A stretch of 64,000 nucleotides of DNA from Paraburkholderia caffeinilytica (GTDB taxonomy: Bacteria; Pseudomonadota; Gammaproteobacteria; Burkholderiales; Burkholderiaceae). The notes below the pieces were generated by a model. The model searched no databases, was not told the origin of the DNA, and saw only the letters and a program-made list of their open reading frames with translations. The stretch's first letter is position 1. Every line of letters starts with the position of its first letter. Shown here piece by piece: positions 40,376-48,732 of this stretch. A program made the translations under genes and the position numbers. The DNA is taken from positions 1,116,001 to 1,180,000 of the forward strand of contig NZ_CP031467.1 in assembly GCF_003368325.1 (NCBI RefSeq), given 5' to 3'.

Positions 40376-41943
40376 AGCGCATCTACGTTCCCCGTGATTC
40401 GTCAGCATTGGCACTCGGCGCCGACGCACTGGCTCAGGCAATCGAGGCGGAAGCCGCACGCCGCGGCATCGCAATCGAACTGGTTCGCAACGGTTCGCGC
40501 GGTTTGCTGTGGCTTGAACCGCTTGTCGAAGTGGCGACGGCTGAAGGCCGGGTCGGCTATGCGAACGTCGAGGAGACCGACGTTGCCGCGCTGTTCGACG
40601 CCGGCTTTGTCGACGGCGGCGAGCACGCCCGCCGTGTCGGTGTCGTCGATGAGATACCGTATCTGAAGAAGCAGCAGCGCCTGACCTTCACGCGCATCGG
40701 CATCACCGATCCGCTTTCCGTCGACGACTACGTCGCCCACGGCGGTCTCGAAGGTCTCAAGCACGCCTTGCAAACCGACGGCGACGCCGCCTGCGAAGCG
40801 CTGATCGAGTCCGGCCTGCGCGGTCGCGGCGGCGCGGCCTTCCCGGCCGGCATCAAATGGCGCACGGTGCGTGGCGCCAAAGCGGCGCAGAAATACATCG
40901 TCTGCAATGCGGACGAAGGCGACTCCGGCACCTTCTCCGACCGCCTCGTGATGGAAAGCGACCCGTACGTGCTGATCGAAGGGATGATCATCGCGGGCGT
41001 CGTGACCGGCGCGACGGTCGGCTATATCTACGTACGCAGCGAATATCCGCATTCGATCGCGACGCTCGAAGCCGCGATCGCCAAAGCACGCGCCGCCGGC
41101 TGGCTCGGCGACAGCGTGCTCGGCTCGGCGGCGCATCGCTTCGAACTGTTCGTGGCGAAGGGCGCGGGCGCTTACGTCTGCGGCGAGGAAACCGCGCTGC
41201 TCGAATCGCTCGAAGGCAAACGCGGCATCGTCCGCGCGAAGCCGCCAGTGCCGGCGCTGGTCGGCCTGTTCGGCCAGCCGACCGTGATCAACAACGTCAT
41301 CACACTCGCCACGGTGCCGATCATCTTCGCCCGCGGCGCGGCGTTCTATAAAGACTTCGGCATGGGCCGCTCGCGCGGCACGCTGCCGTTCCAGCTCGCC
41401 GGCAATGTTAAGCAAGGCGGTCTGGTGGAGCTGGCATTCGGCGTCACGCTGCGCGAACTGCTCTACGACTACGGCGGCGGCACGGCAAGCGGACGCCCGG
41501 CACGCGCCGTGCAAGTCGGCGGCCCGCTCGGTACGTATTTGCCGGAAAGCCAGTGGGACATCCCCATGGACTACGAAGCGTACGCGGCCGTTGGCGCGGT
41601 GGTCGGCCACGGCGGCATCGTCGTGCATGACGACACGTCGAATCTCGCCGAACTCGCCCAGTACGCCATGCATTTCTGCGCGCTCGAATCGTGCGGCAAA
41701 TGCACGCCGTGCCGGATCGGCTCGACGCGCGGCGTCGAAGTAATCGGACGGATCCGCAACGGCGATACGTCCACGCGGCAGGTGCAATTGCTGCGCGATC
41801 TGTGCGACACGATGGTATCCGGTTCGCTCTGCGCGATGGGCGGCATGACGCCGTTCCCGGTGCTGTCCGCGCTCAACCATTTTCCCGAAGACTTCGGTCT
41901 CGATAACGTGCACGACCACGCGCCCAAAGCGGCTGCGGCCTGA
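40372..41943 (+). CDS. fdsB: NAD-dependent formate dehydrogenase beta subunit
   Basis: NuoF-like subunit carrying FMN, the NAD site and a [4Fe-4S] cluster. 523 residues from MKRIYVPRDSSALALGAD. An N-terminal thioredoxin-like domain (about 1-110) comes first. The NADH/FMN region has GLRGRGGAAFPAGIKWRTV, YIVCNADEGDSGTFSDR and GAGAYVCGEETALLESLEGKRG. The cluster motif ESCGKCTPCRIGSTRGVEV lies near residue 440, with the fourth Cys in GSLCAMGGMTPFPV. It overlaps fdsG by four bases and is followed by fdsA after a 14-base gap. Confidence 0.95.
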   Translation: MKRIYVPRDSSALALGADALAQAIEAEAARRGIAIELVRNGSRGLLWLEPLVEVATAEGRVGYANVEETDVAALFDAGFVDGGEHARRVGVVDEIPYLKKQQRLTFTRIGITDPLSVDDYVAHGGLEGLKHALQTDGDAACEALIESGLRGRGGAAFPAGIKWRTVRGAKAAQKYIVCNADEGDSGTFSDRLVMESDPYVLIEGMIIAGVVTGATVGYIYVRSEYPHSIATLEAAIAKARAAGWLGDSVLGSAAHRFELFVAKGAGAYVCGEETALLESLEGKRGIVRAKPPVPALVGLFGQPTVINNVITLATVPIIFARGAAFYKDFGMGRSRGTLPFQLAGNVKQGGLVELAFGVTLRELLYDYGGGTASGRPARAVQVGGPLGTYLPESQWDIPMDYEAYAAVGAVVGHGGIVVHDDTSNLAELAQYAMHFCALESCGKCTPCRIGSTRGVEVIGRIRNGDTSTRQVQLLRDLCDTMVSGSLCAMGGMTPFPVLSALNHFPEDFGLDNVHDHAPKAAAA

Positions 41944-41957
41944 CCCAGGAGCCTCAC

Positions 41958-44930
41958 ATGTCCGACGTGCTCAACTCCCCTGCCGGCGCCCCGCAGGAAG
42001 TCCCCCTGGCGGGCGGCTGCGGCTCCGGCAACTGCGCGTGCAAATCGCAAGCGCAACAGCGCGCCACGCGTTCGCCCTTTGACGACACCGACTACGGCAC
42101 GCCGCTGAGTCATGCCGACGTCGACGTCACGCTGGAAATCGACGGCCAGGCCGTGACCGTTCCGGCCGGCACTTCCGTGATGCGCGCCGCCATCGAAGCC
42201 GGCGTCAACGTACCCAAGCTCTGCGCGACCGATTCGCTCGAACCGTTCGGCTCCTGCCGTTTGTGCCTGGTCGAGATCGAAGGCAAGCGCGGCTACCCCG
42301 CTTCGTGCACGACGCCCGTCGAAGCCGGCATGAAAGTTCGCACGCAAACCGATCGTCTGCAGTCGCTGCGCCGTAACGTGATGGAGTTGTACATCTCCGA
42401 TCACCCGCTCGATTGCCTGACCTGTCCCGCCAACGGCGACTGCGAATTGCAGGACATGGCAGGCGTCACCGGATTGCGCGAAGTGCGCTACGGCTTCGAC
42501 GGCGCGAACCATCTGAAGGACAAGAAGGACGAATCGAATCCGTACTTCACTTACGACCCATCGAAGTGCATCGTCTGCAATCGCTGCGTGCGCGCATGCG
42601 AAGAAACGCAAGGCACATTCGCGCTGACCATCGCCGGGCGCGGTTTCGAATCGCGCGTGGCCGCGAGCGAAAACAAGCCGTTCATGGAATCGGAATGCGT
42701 GTCCTGCGGCGCGTGCGTCGCCGCATGCCCGACCGCGACCTTGCAGGAAAAGACCGTCGTCATGCTCGGCCAGGCCGAGCATTCGGTGGTCACCACGTGC
42801 GCGTATTGCGGCGTCGGCTGCTCGTTCAAGGCCGAGATGAAGGGCAACCAGGTCGTGCGGATGGTGCCGCACAAGAACGGCCAGGCCAACGAAGGCCACG
42901 CGTGCGTGAAGGGCCGTTTCGCCTGGGGCTACGCGACGCACAAGGACCGCATCACCAAGCCGATGATCCGCGCGAAGATCACGGATCCGTGGCGCGAAGT
43001 CAGCTGGGAAGAAGCGCTCACCTACGCGGCGTCGGAATTCCGCCGCATTCAGGCAAAGCACGGTCGCGATTCGATCGGCGGCATTACGTCGTCGCGTTGC
43101 ACGAACGAAGAAACGTATCTCGTTCAAAAGCTCGTGCGCGCCGCGTTCGGCAACAACAACGTCGACACCTGTGCGCGCGTATGCCACTCGCCGACCGGCT
43201 ACGGTCTGAAGACCACGCTCGGCGAATCGGCCGGCACGCAGACCTTCGCCTCGGTCGATAAGGCCGACGTGATCATGGTGATCGGCGCGAATCCGACCGA
43301 CGGCCACCCGGTGTTCGGCTCGCGCATGAAGCGCCGCATCCGCGAAGGCGCGAAGCTGATCGTCGTCGATCCGCGCCGCATCGATATCGTCGATACGCCG
43401 CACGTGAAGGCGTCGCATCATTTGCAGTTGCGTCCGGGCACCAACGTCGCGGTGGTCAATGCGCTCGCGCATGTGATCGTGACCGAAGGCCTGCTGAACG
43501 AAGCGTTCATCGCCGAGCGCTGCGAAACGCGCGCGTTCGAGCAATGGCGCGCGTTCGTCGCCCTGCCCGAAAATGCGCCGGAAGCGACCGAGGAACTCAC
43601 CGGCGTGCCCGCCGCATCCGTCCGCGAAGCCGCCCGCATCTATGCCACCGGCGGCAACGCCGCGATCTATTACGGCCTCGGCGTCACCGAACACGCGCAA
43701 GGTTCGACGATGGTCATGGGCATCGCGAATCTGGCGATGGCGACAGGCAACATCGGCCGCGAAGGCGTCGGCGTGAATCCGTTGCGCGGCCAGAACAATG
43801 TGCAGGGTTCGTGCGACATGGGCTCGTTCCCGCATGAACTGCCGGGCTATCGCCATATCAGCGATTCGATCACGCGCGCGTTGTTCGAGGAAGCATGGAA
43901 CGTCACGCTGCAGCCCGAACCGGGCCTGCGCATTCCGAACATGTTCGACGCGGCCGTGCACGGCACCTTCAAGGGCCTGTACTGCCAGGGCGAAGACATC
44001 GTGCAATCCGATCCGAACACGCATCACGTGTCGGCGGCATTGTCGTCGATGGAATGCATCGTCGTGCAGGACATTTTCCTCAACGAGACCGCGAAATACG
44101 CGCACGTGCTGCTGCCGGGTTCGTCGTTCCTCGAAAAGGACGGCACCTTCACCAACGCGGAGCGCCGCATCTCGCGCGTGCGCAAGGTGATGCCGCCGGT
44201 GCCGGGTTACGCCGACTGGGAAGTCACGGTGATGCTCGCGCGGGCGCTCGGTTATGAAATGGACTACACGCATCCGTCACAGATCATGGACGAGATCGCA
44301 CGTCTCACGCCGACCTTCCACGGCGTGTCGTACAGGAAGCTCGACGAACTCGGCAGCATCCAGTGGCCGTGCAACGAGAACGCGCCCAATGGTACGCCGA
44401 CCATGCACATCGACACCTTCGTGCGCGGCAAGGGCAAGTTCGTGATTACGAAGTTCATCGCAACGCCGGAAAAGGTCACGCGCAAGTTCCCGCTGCTACT
44501 CACCACGGGCCGCATCCTGTCGCAGTACAACGTCGGCGCGCAAACGCGCCGCACCGAGAATTCGCGCTGGCATGACGAAGACCGGCTGGAACTGCATCCG
44601 CACGATGCGGAGGAACGCGGCATCAAGACCGACGATTGGGTCGGTATCGAATCGCGCGCCGGGCAAACCGTGTTGCGCGCCAAGGTGACCGAACGGATGC
44701 AGCCGGGCGTCGTCTACACGACGTTCCACTTCCCCGAATCGGGCGCGAACGTGATCACCACCGACAGCTCGGACTGGGCCACCAACTGTCCCGAGTACAA
44801 GGTGACCGCGGTGCAGGTGATGCCGGTCGAACAGCCGTCGCAATGGCAGCAGGACTACTCGCGCTTCAACACCGAGCAGCTCGATCTGCTGAAGCAGCGC
44901 GAGCTGGCCAACGCCACATCGGGTAAGTGA
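41958..44930 (+). CDS. fdsA: NAD-dependent formate dehydrogenase alpha subunit (molybdenum)
   Basis: Catalytic subunit, 990 residues. The N-terminal NuoG-like part holds the [2Fe-2S] cysteines near 88-120 (CATDSLEPFGSCRLC) and the His/Cys [4Fe-4S] site near 151 (DCLTCPANGDC). Two ferredoxin clusters lie near 203 and 246 (CIVCNRCVRAC, CVSCGACVAAC). The molybdopterin domain starts with CAYCGVGC near 280. The metal ligand cysteine is in TCARVCHSPTGYG near 404; it is Cys, not selenocysteine. The extreme N-terminus adds a Cys-rich GGCGSGNCACKS. AGGAG fixes the start. It is the third gene of the operon. Confidence 0.96.
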   Translation: MSDVLNSPAGAPQEVPLAGGCGSGNCACKSQAQQRATRSPFDDTDYGTPLSHADVDVTLEIDGQAVTVPAGTSVMRAAIEAGVNVPKLCATDSLEPFGSCRLCLVEIEGKRGYPASCTTPVEAGMKVRTQTDRLQSLRRNVMELYISDHPLDCLTCPANGDCELQDMAGVTGLREVRYGFDGANHLKDKKDESNPYFTYDPSKCIVCNRCVRACEETQGTFALTIAGRGFESRVAASENKPFMESECVSCGACVAACPTATLQEKTVVMLGQAEHSVVTTCAYCGVGCSFKAEMKGNQVVRMVPHKNGQANEGHACVKGRFAWGYATHKDRITKPMIRAKITDPWREVSWEEALTYAASEFRRIQAKHGRDSIGGITSSRCTNEETYLVQKLVRAAFGNNNVDTCARVCHSPTGYGLKTTLGESAGTQTFASVDKADVIMVIGANPTDGHPVFGSRMKRRIREGAKLIVVDPRRIDIVDTPHVKASHHLQLRPGTNVAVVNALAHVIVTEGLLNEAFIAERCETRAFEQWRAFVALPENAPEATEELTGVPAASVREAARIYATGGNAAIYYGLGVTEHAQGSTMVMGIANLAMATGNIGREGVGVNPLRGQNNVQGSCDMGSFPHELPGYRHISDSITRALFEEAWNVTLQPEPGLRIPNMFDAAVHGTFKGLYCQGEDIVQSDPNTHHVSAALSSMECIVVQDIFLNETAKYAHVLLPGSSFLEKDGTFTNAERRISRVRKVMPPVPGYADWEVTVMLARALGYEMDYTHPSQIMDEIARLTPTFHGVSYRKLDELGSIQWPCNENAPNGTPTMHIDTFVRGKGKFVITKFIATPEKVTRKFPLLLTTGRILSQYNVGAQTRRTENSRWHDEDRLELHPHDAEERGIKTDDWVGIESRAGQTVLRAKVTERMQPGVVYTTFHFPESGANVITTDSSDWATNCPEYKVTAVQVMPVEQPSQWQQDYSRFNTEQLDLLKQRELANATSGK

Positions 44931-44938
44931 GGCAAGCC

Positions 44939-45190
44939 ATGGACAATCAGAATCTGATCGACATGGCGAACCGGATCGGCGACTTTTTCGATTCAATGCC
45001 GGATCGCGAGGAAGCGCTCGCCGGCATCGCCGATCATATCCGCCGCTTCTGGGAGCCGCGCATGCGGCGCGCTTTGCTGGCGGAGCTCGATGAGCCGGAC
45101 GCGAGCGGTATCGAGATGTCGGGCATCGTCAGGGAAGCGCTCGTCAAGCATCGCGACGGGCTGACGCCGGCAGTGACGGCTCCGGTGTAA
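44939..45190 (+). CDS. fdsD: NAD-dependent formate dehydrogenase delta subunit
   Basis: 83-residue accessory subunit, with MDNQNLIDMANRIGDFFDSMPDREEALAGIADHIRRFWEPRMRRAL matching the FdsD family; helical with no cofactor motif. It starts eight bases after fdsA with GAGG ahead of it. In Cupriavidus necator the sulfurtransferase gene fdsC (fdhD family) lies between fdsA and fdsD; here it is missing, so a copy elsewhere must insert or sulfurate the cofactor. Confidence 0.92.
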   Translation: MDNQNLIDMANRIGDFFDSMPDREEALAGIADHIRRFWEPRMRRALLAELDEPDASGIEMSGIVREALVKHRDGLTPAVTAPV

Positions 45191-45198
45191 GCGAAGTA

Positions 45199-45237
45199 CT
45201 TTACAGGCTCGCTTTACGGGCCCGCTTTACAGGCCTG
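45199..45237. repeat. Three imperfect 13-bp tandem repeats
   Basis: CTTTACAGGCTCG, CTTTACGGGCCCG and CTTTACAGGCCTG lie head to tail in the short gap between fdsD and the converging monooxygenase gene. A degenerate fourth unit runs into the latter's 3' end. Confidence 0.65.
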
Positions 45238-45239
45238 CT

Positions 45240-46964
45240 TCACAGCGAAGCCTGCTCCGGTATCACCCCACCTACCGCGAACCACGCTTCGCAATGCCGC
45301 AGCAGGCCGTGCAGGTCGGACCCTGTACGCCCGCGCGCGCAGATATAGCCGTCCGGCCGCACCAGATAGAACGACGGCCGCGTGCGTCCATACGATTCGG
45401 ACAGTGCCGGGCCGCCCTCGCCGTTCGTATCCGTCACGCGCCAGATACGCACCGCGCCTGGCAGCAATCTCTCGACTTCCGCAACTAGCCGCTCCAGTTC
45501 CGGTTCCGGCGGCGGCGCGTGTTTCGCAGCCGGATCGAGCGGCGTTTCGTCGACGGCGAGCGGCGGAACCAGCAGGAACAACGAGAAGAACGCCGGATCG
45601 TGCAGATCGAAAATGCAACCGACTCCGGGCGCGCGGCCGAGCGGCCCGTCCACCACGTGGACCAGCGCATCCGGCGCGCGCTCGCCGGCACGCGGGCCGC
45701 CGTCGAGCAGGCGTTCGAGCGTCAGCGGACTGCGTCGGTACTGGACCGACAACTCGCTGATAGTCATACGCGCCGCATCGCGCAGCGGACCGAGCGCGGC
45801 CAGCACCGGCATCACGCGCTCGCGCAGCAGCTTCAGCGGTCCGTGATCGGCCTCGGCCATATGCGTGATGAAACCCGTTTGCCGCAATACGTCACGCTCG
45901 ATCGGATGCCGTTCATGGTGATACGTATCGAGCAGGCGGTCAGGCGCCGCGCCATTCAGAACGCGCGCGATCTTCCAGCCGAGATTGAACGCTTCCTGAA
46001 TTCCCGTGTTCATCCCTTGCGCGCCGGCCGGGCTGTGTACGTGAGCCGCGTCCCCCGCGAGGAAGATGCGGCCGACGCGCAGCCGCTCCACCATTCTGCT
46101 GTTCAGATGAAAATACGACGACCATGCCAGGTCCGACACGTCGACCCGCTCCCGCACGCGCCGGGCGATCAGCGCCTTGCACTCGGCGAGCGACGGCGGC
46201 AAGACCTGGTTGAGCGGCGGTTCGCCGAGCACCGCGGGCGTGGCCGGCGCCGGGACCGTGGCCGGTTCGACCGGATGGTCCGCAACCAGACGATGACGGC
46301 CGTGGCCCATCGGAAACAGCGCGACGAGGCCCTCGCTCGAAGCAAAGATGTGGAATTCGTCTTCGGGCCAGTCGGTTTCAGCGTGCACATCGGCCAGCAG
46401 GAACGTCTGCTCGAAAGTGCTTCCCGCAAAGTTCAGGCCGAGCCGGTGACGGATCGTGCTGTGCGCACCGTCGGCGGCGATCACGTAGGACGGACGCAGC
46501 GTCTCGGTATGGCCGTCCGCGCGACGCAACGTCGCCTGAATGCTGGCGGAACCCTGAACGAACATCGTCAGCTCGACGCCGCGTTCGACCGTCACGCCGA
46601 GCGTCGCGAGATGCTCCGTCAGCAAACGTTCGGTCACGGATTGATCGAGAAACAGCAGATAGGGGTAGCGCGTGCGCAGCGGATCGAAATCGAGCCGCGC
46701 GAGACGCATGCCGTTGGAAAAAAGATTGGCGATGCGCGCACGATGGCCGAGCTCGAGAAACGGCTCGATCAAGCGGTGCTGCTCAAACAGTTCGAGCGTG
46801 CGCGCCTGAATGCCGATGGCCCGCGAATACGGGTTCGGCTGCAGCGCCTTGTCGATCAGACGCACGGGGATGTGGGCACGCGCCAGACTCATTGCCGCGG
46901 CGAGCCCGGTCGGACCCGCCCCGACGATCAACACCGGCGACGCATCGTGTGCGGCAGCGTCCAT
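45240..46964 (-). CDS. FAD-dependent aromatic-ring hydroxylase family monooxygenase
   Basis: Class A flavoprotein monooxygenase (PheA/TfdB/MhpA-like). 574 residues from MDAAAHDASPVLIVGAGPTG; an in-frame ATG six codons upstream is also possible. The FAD site has VLIVGAGPTGLAAAMSLARA. The DG motif is YVIAADGAHSTIRHRLGL (about residue 165) and the GD motif is IFLAGDAAHVHSPAGAQGMNTGIQEAFNLGWKIA (about residue 310). The C-terminal thioredoxin-like domain (about 410-570) ends with RPSFYLVRPDGYICARG. The substrate is probably a phenol or polyketide-like aromatic, but cannot be told. It stands alone between fdsD and the CDF exporter gene. Confidence 0.88.
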   Translation of the reverse strand: MDAAAHDASPVLIVGAGPTGLAAAMSLARAHIPVRLIDKALQPNPYSRAIGIQARTLELFEQHRLIEPFLELGHRARIANLFSNGMRLARLDFDPLRTRYPYLLFLDQSVTERLLTEHLATLGVTVERGVELTMFVQGSASIQATLRRADGHTETLRPSYVIAADGAHSTIRHRLGLNFAGSTFEQTFLLADVHAETDWPEDEFHIFASSEGLVALFPMGHGRHRLVADHPVEPATVPAPATPAVLGEPPLNQVLPPSLAECKALIARRVRERVDVSDLAWSSYFHLNSRMVERLRVGRIFLAGDAAHVHSPAGAQGMNTGIQEAFNLGWKIARVLNGAAPDRLLDTYHHERHPIERDVLRQTGFITHMAEADHGPLKLLRERVMPVLAALGPLRDAARMTISELSVQYRRSPLTLERLLDGGPRAGERAPDALVHVVDGPLGRAPGVGCIFDLHDPAFFSLFLLVPPLAVDETPLDPAAKHAPPPEPELERLVAEVERLLPGAVRIWRVTDTNGEGGPALSESYGRTRPSFYLVRPDGYICARGRTGSDLHGLLRHCEAWFAVGGVIPEQASL

Positions 46965-47032
46965 ACGGGACTCCGGAGGCAACAGATCGTTCTAGTGTAC
47001 GCCGCCGATAAGCCGCTCAACGGTGCGCTGCA

Positions 47033-48250
47033 TCAATCGCCGGGATGATCCATCGCGCATCGATGCTCGGTGGTGCCGAGATCGACTTGCAGCGTGGCGT
47101 GCTGCATCGAGAAGCGCTCGCGCAGTGTGACGACGATGGCGTCGATCGACTCGTCGCCGGGATGGCCCGCCGGCATCACCAGATGCGCGCTGAGCGCGTT
47201 GCCGGTGGTCGACAACGCCCAGACGTGCAGGTCGTGCACGTCGGTGACGCCGGGCTGTCCGGCGAGATAGTCACGGATGCGCTGCAGGTCAATGCCGGGT
47301 GGCACGGCGTCGAGCGCCATGCGCACCGAATCGCGCAACAGACCCCACGTGCCGACCACCACCACCGCGACCACGAGTAGGCTCATCACCGGATCGAGCC
47401 ACGTCCATCGGGTGTAGAGAATCACGAGGCCGCTGATCGCGACCGCGGCCGAGATGGCGGCGTCCGAGGCCATATGCAGGAACGCGCCGCGAATGTTCAG
47501 GTCATCCTTCTGGCCGCGCATGAAGAGCCACGCCGAGAAGCCGTTCACGACCACGCCAACCGTCGCGACGACGAACACCACCAGTCCCGCGACGGGTGCC
47601 GGGTTCATCAGGCGCCCGATTGCCTCGGCGACGATCACGCCGCACGCGAACAGCAACAGCCCCGCGTTGGCGAGCGACGCCAGAATCGACGAACTGCCAT
47701 AGCCGAAGGTATAGCGTGCCGACGGACGACGCGCGGCGAGCCAGGTTGCGCCCCAGGCGAGCAGCAAACCGAGCACGTCGGAGAGATTGTGGCCGGCGTC
47801 GGCGAGCAGCGCGGTGGAATGCGCGATCACGCCGTAGACGGCCTGAACCACCACGATCGCGACGTTCAGCGCGACGGCGAGTGCGAAGGCGCGGCCGTGG
47901 CCTGCGACGGGAGCGTGGGCGTGGCTGTGCCCGCTGTGACCGTGGCCGGGGTCGGCATCGGCATCGGCGTCTTGCGAACCTCGCTCGTGTGAACCGTGGT
48001 CGTGCGTGCCCAACGCGCTTGCGGTGTGCTCATGCGCTCCGTGGCCCTGCGTGCCGTGCTCATTCGCGCCGTAGGGATTCGGACGAGCCGCGCCGTCACG
48101 AGGCTCGGCCTGATCGCGAGCGGCCCCCTCCTTCCCCTCGACCGGCGCGTCTTCGCCATCCATCCCGTCGAATTCCCCCTCGAGCCATACCGGCGCGTGG
48201 TCGTCCTCGCGCTCTTCGGCGGGCCGGTTCGGAGCGGTGGTTTTTTTCAT
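47033..48250 (-). CDS. Cation diffusion facilitator (Zn/Co exporter) with His-rich N-terminus
   Basis: Proton-driven divalent metal exporter of the CDF family (CzcD/DmeF-like). 405 residues, about 90-100 longer than CzcD, because of an N-terminal cytoplasmic tail of about 125 residues. The tail is rich in His, Asp, Glu and Gly (HGTQGHGAHEH, THDHGSHERG, PGHGHSGHSHAHAP) and could buffer metal. Six helices follow. The zinc site in helix II is ADAGHNLSDVLGLLLA (HxxxD), and helix V has HMASDAAISAAVAIS (HxxxD). A C-terminal cytoplasmic domain has VHDLHVWALSTTGNALSAHLVM. The start overlaps the stop of the upstream arsR-family gene (ATGA), so the pair is translationally coupled. Confidence 0.92.
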   Translation of the reverse strand: MKKTTAPNRPAEEREDDHAPVWLEGEFDGMDGEDAPVEGKEGAARDQAEPRDGAARPNPYGANEHGTQGHGAHEHTASALGTHDHGSHERGSQDADADADPGHGHSGHSHAHAPVAGHGRAFALAVALNVAIVVVQAVYGVIAHSTALLADAGHNLSDVLGLLLAWGATWLAARRPSARYTFGYGSSSILASLANAGLLLFACGVIVAEAIGRLMNPAPVAGLVVFVVATVGVVVNGFSAWLFMRGQKDDLNIRGAFLHMASDAAISAAVAISGLVILYTRWTWLDPVMSLLVVAVVVVGTWGLLRDSVRMALDAVPPGIDLQRIRDYLAGQPGVTDVHDLHVWALSTTGNALSAHLVMPAGHPGDESIDAIVVTLRERFSMQHATLQVDLGTTEHRCAMDHPGD

Positions 48251-48615
48251 GACGGGTCCAGAGGAAATTCGCCGGCCGGCTCGGCGACATGCTCGAGCAT
48301 GCCGGCCAGCATCGCGCTGATGTGACGGTCAGCCGCAAGATAGAAGACCTGCTTGCCCCGCCGCTCCGCGCGCACGATCCGCGCCGCGCGCAACAGCCGC
48401 AAATGATGGCTCACCAGCGACGGCGACAAGCCCAGCCCCTCTGCGATCGCACCAACCGCGCGCCGCTCGTCGACACAGGCGAGCACGATGCGCAAGCGGG
48501 TCGGATCGCCGAGCAGGCGAAACAGGTCGGCCAGCGGCACGATCGTCTCCACCGGGCGGTCTTCGACACTGACAGGCGAGTTAGCGGAAACCATGGCGAG
48601 CGGCATTGTCGACAT
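48247..48615 (-). CDS. ArsR/SmtB-family metal-sensing repressor
   Basis: 122-residue winged-helix repressor. The recognition helix is LGLSPSLVSHHLRLLRAARIV (about 61-81), and the beta-wing is RAERRGKQVFYLA. The C-terminal alpha-5 metal site is intact: Asp96-x-His98-x10-His109-x2-Glu112, the spacing of the Zn(II) site in SmtB and CzrA. The alpha-3 cysteine of ELCV in SmtB is replaced (RRAV), so only the alpha-5 site is expected. This predicts a zinc (or cobalt) sensor rather than arsenic. A 6-2-6 inverted repeat lies just upstream (48621-48634). It is the first gene of a two-gene operon with the CDF exporter. Confidence 0.93.
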   Translation of the reverse strand: MSTMPLAMVSANSPVSVEDRPVETIVPLADLFRLLGDPTRLRIVLACVDERRAVGAIAEGLGLSPSLVSHHLRLLRAARIVRAERRGKQVFYLAADRHISAMLAGMLEHVAEPAGEFPLDPS

Positions 48616-48620
48616 ACATA

Positions 48621-48634
48621 TGAACAGGTATTCA
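48621..48634 (-). promoter_or_regulatory. SmtB-type operator (6-2-6 inverted repeat)
   Basis: TGAACAGGTATTCA has the same form, and all but one base, of the TGAACA-GT-TATTCA repeats known for cyanobacterial SmtB. It begins six bases before the arsR-family start codon and is flanked by ATA and CATGTTATAGAT. Confidence 0.75.
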
Positions 48635-48732
48635 CATGTTATAGATAACGAGACAACCGGTCAATTTGGAGGGCGGCCCGGCGAGTGTGGGAAAATGCGG
48701 GCTCTGCCTCACCCGAACGCCATCCCTCCGTC

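Noticed and set aside
40402..41919. 505-codon minus-strand open frame
   Set aside because: Antisense shadow of fdsB.
41571..44273. 900-codon minus-strand open frame
   Set aside because: Antisense to fdsA, whose sequence carries complete iron-sulfur and molybdenum motifs; the antisense product has an Arg/His/Ala-rich shadow composition.
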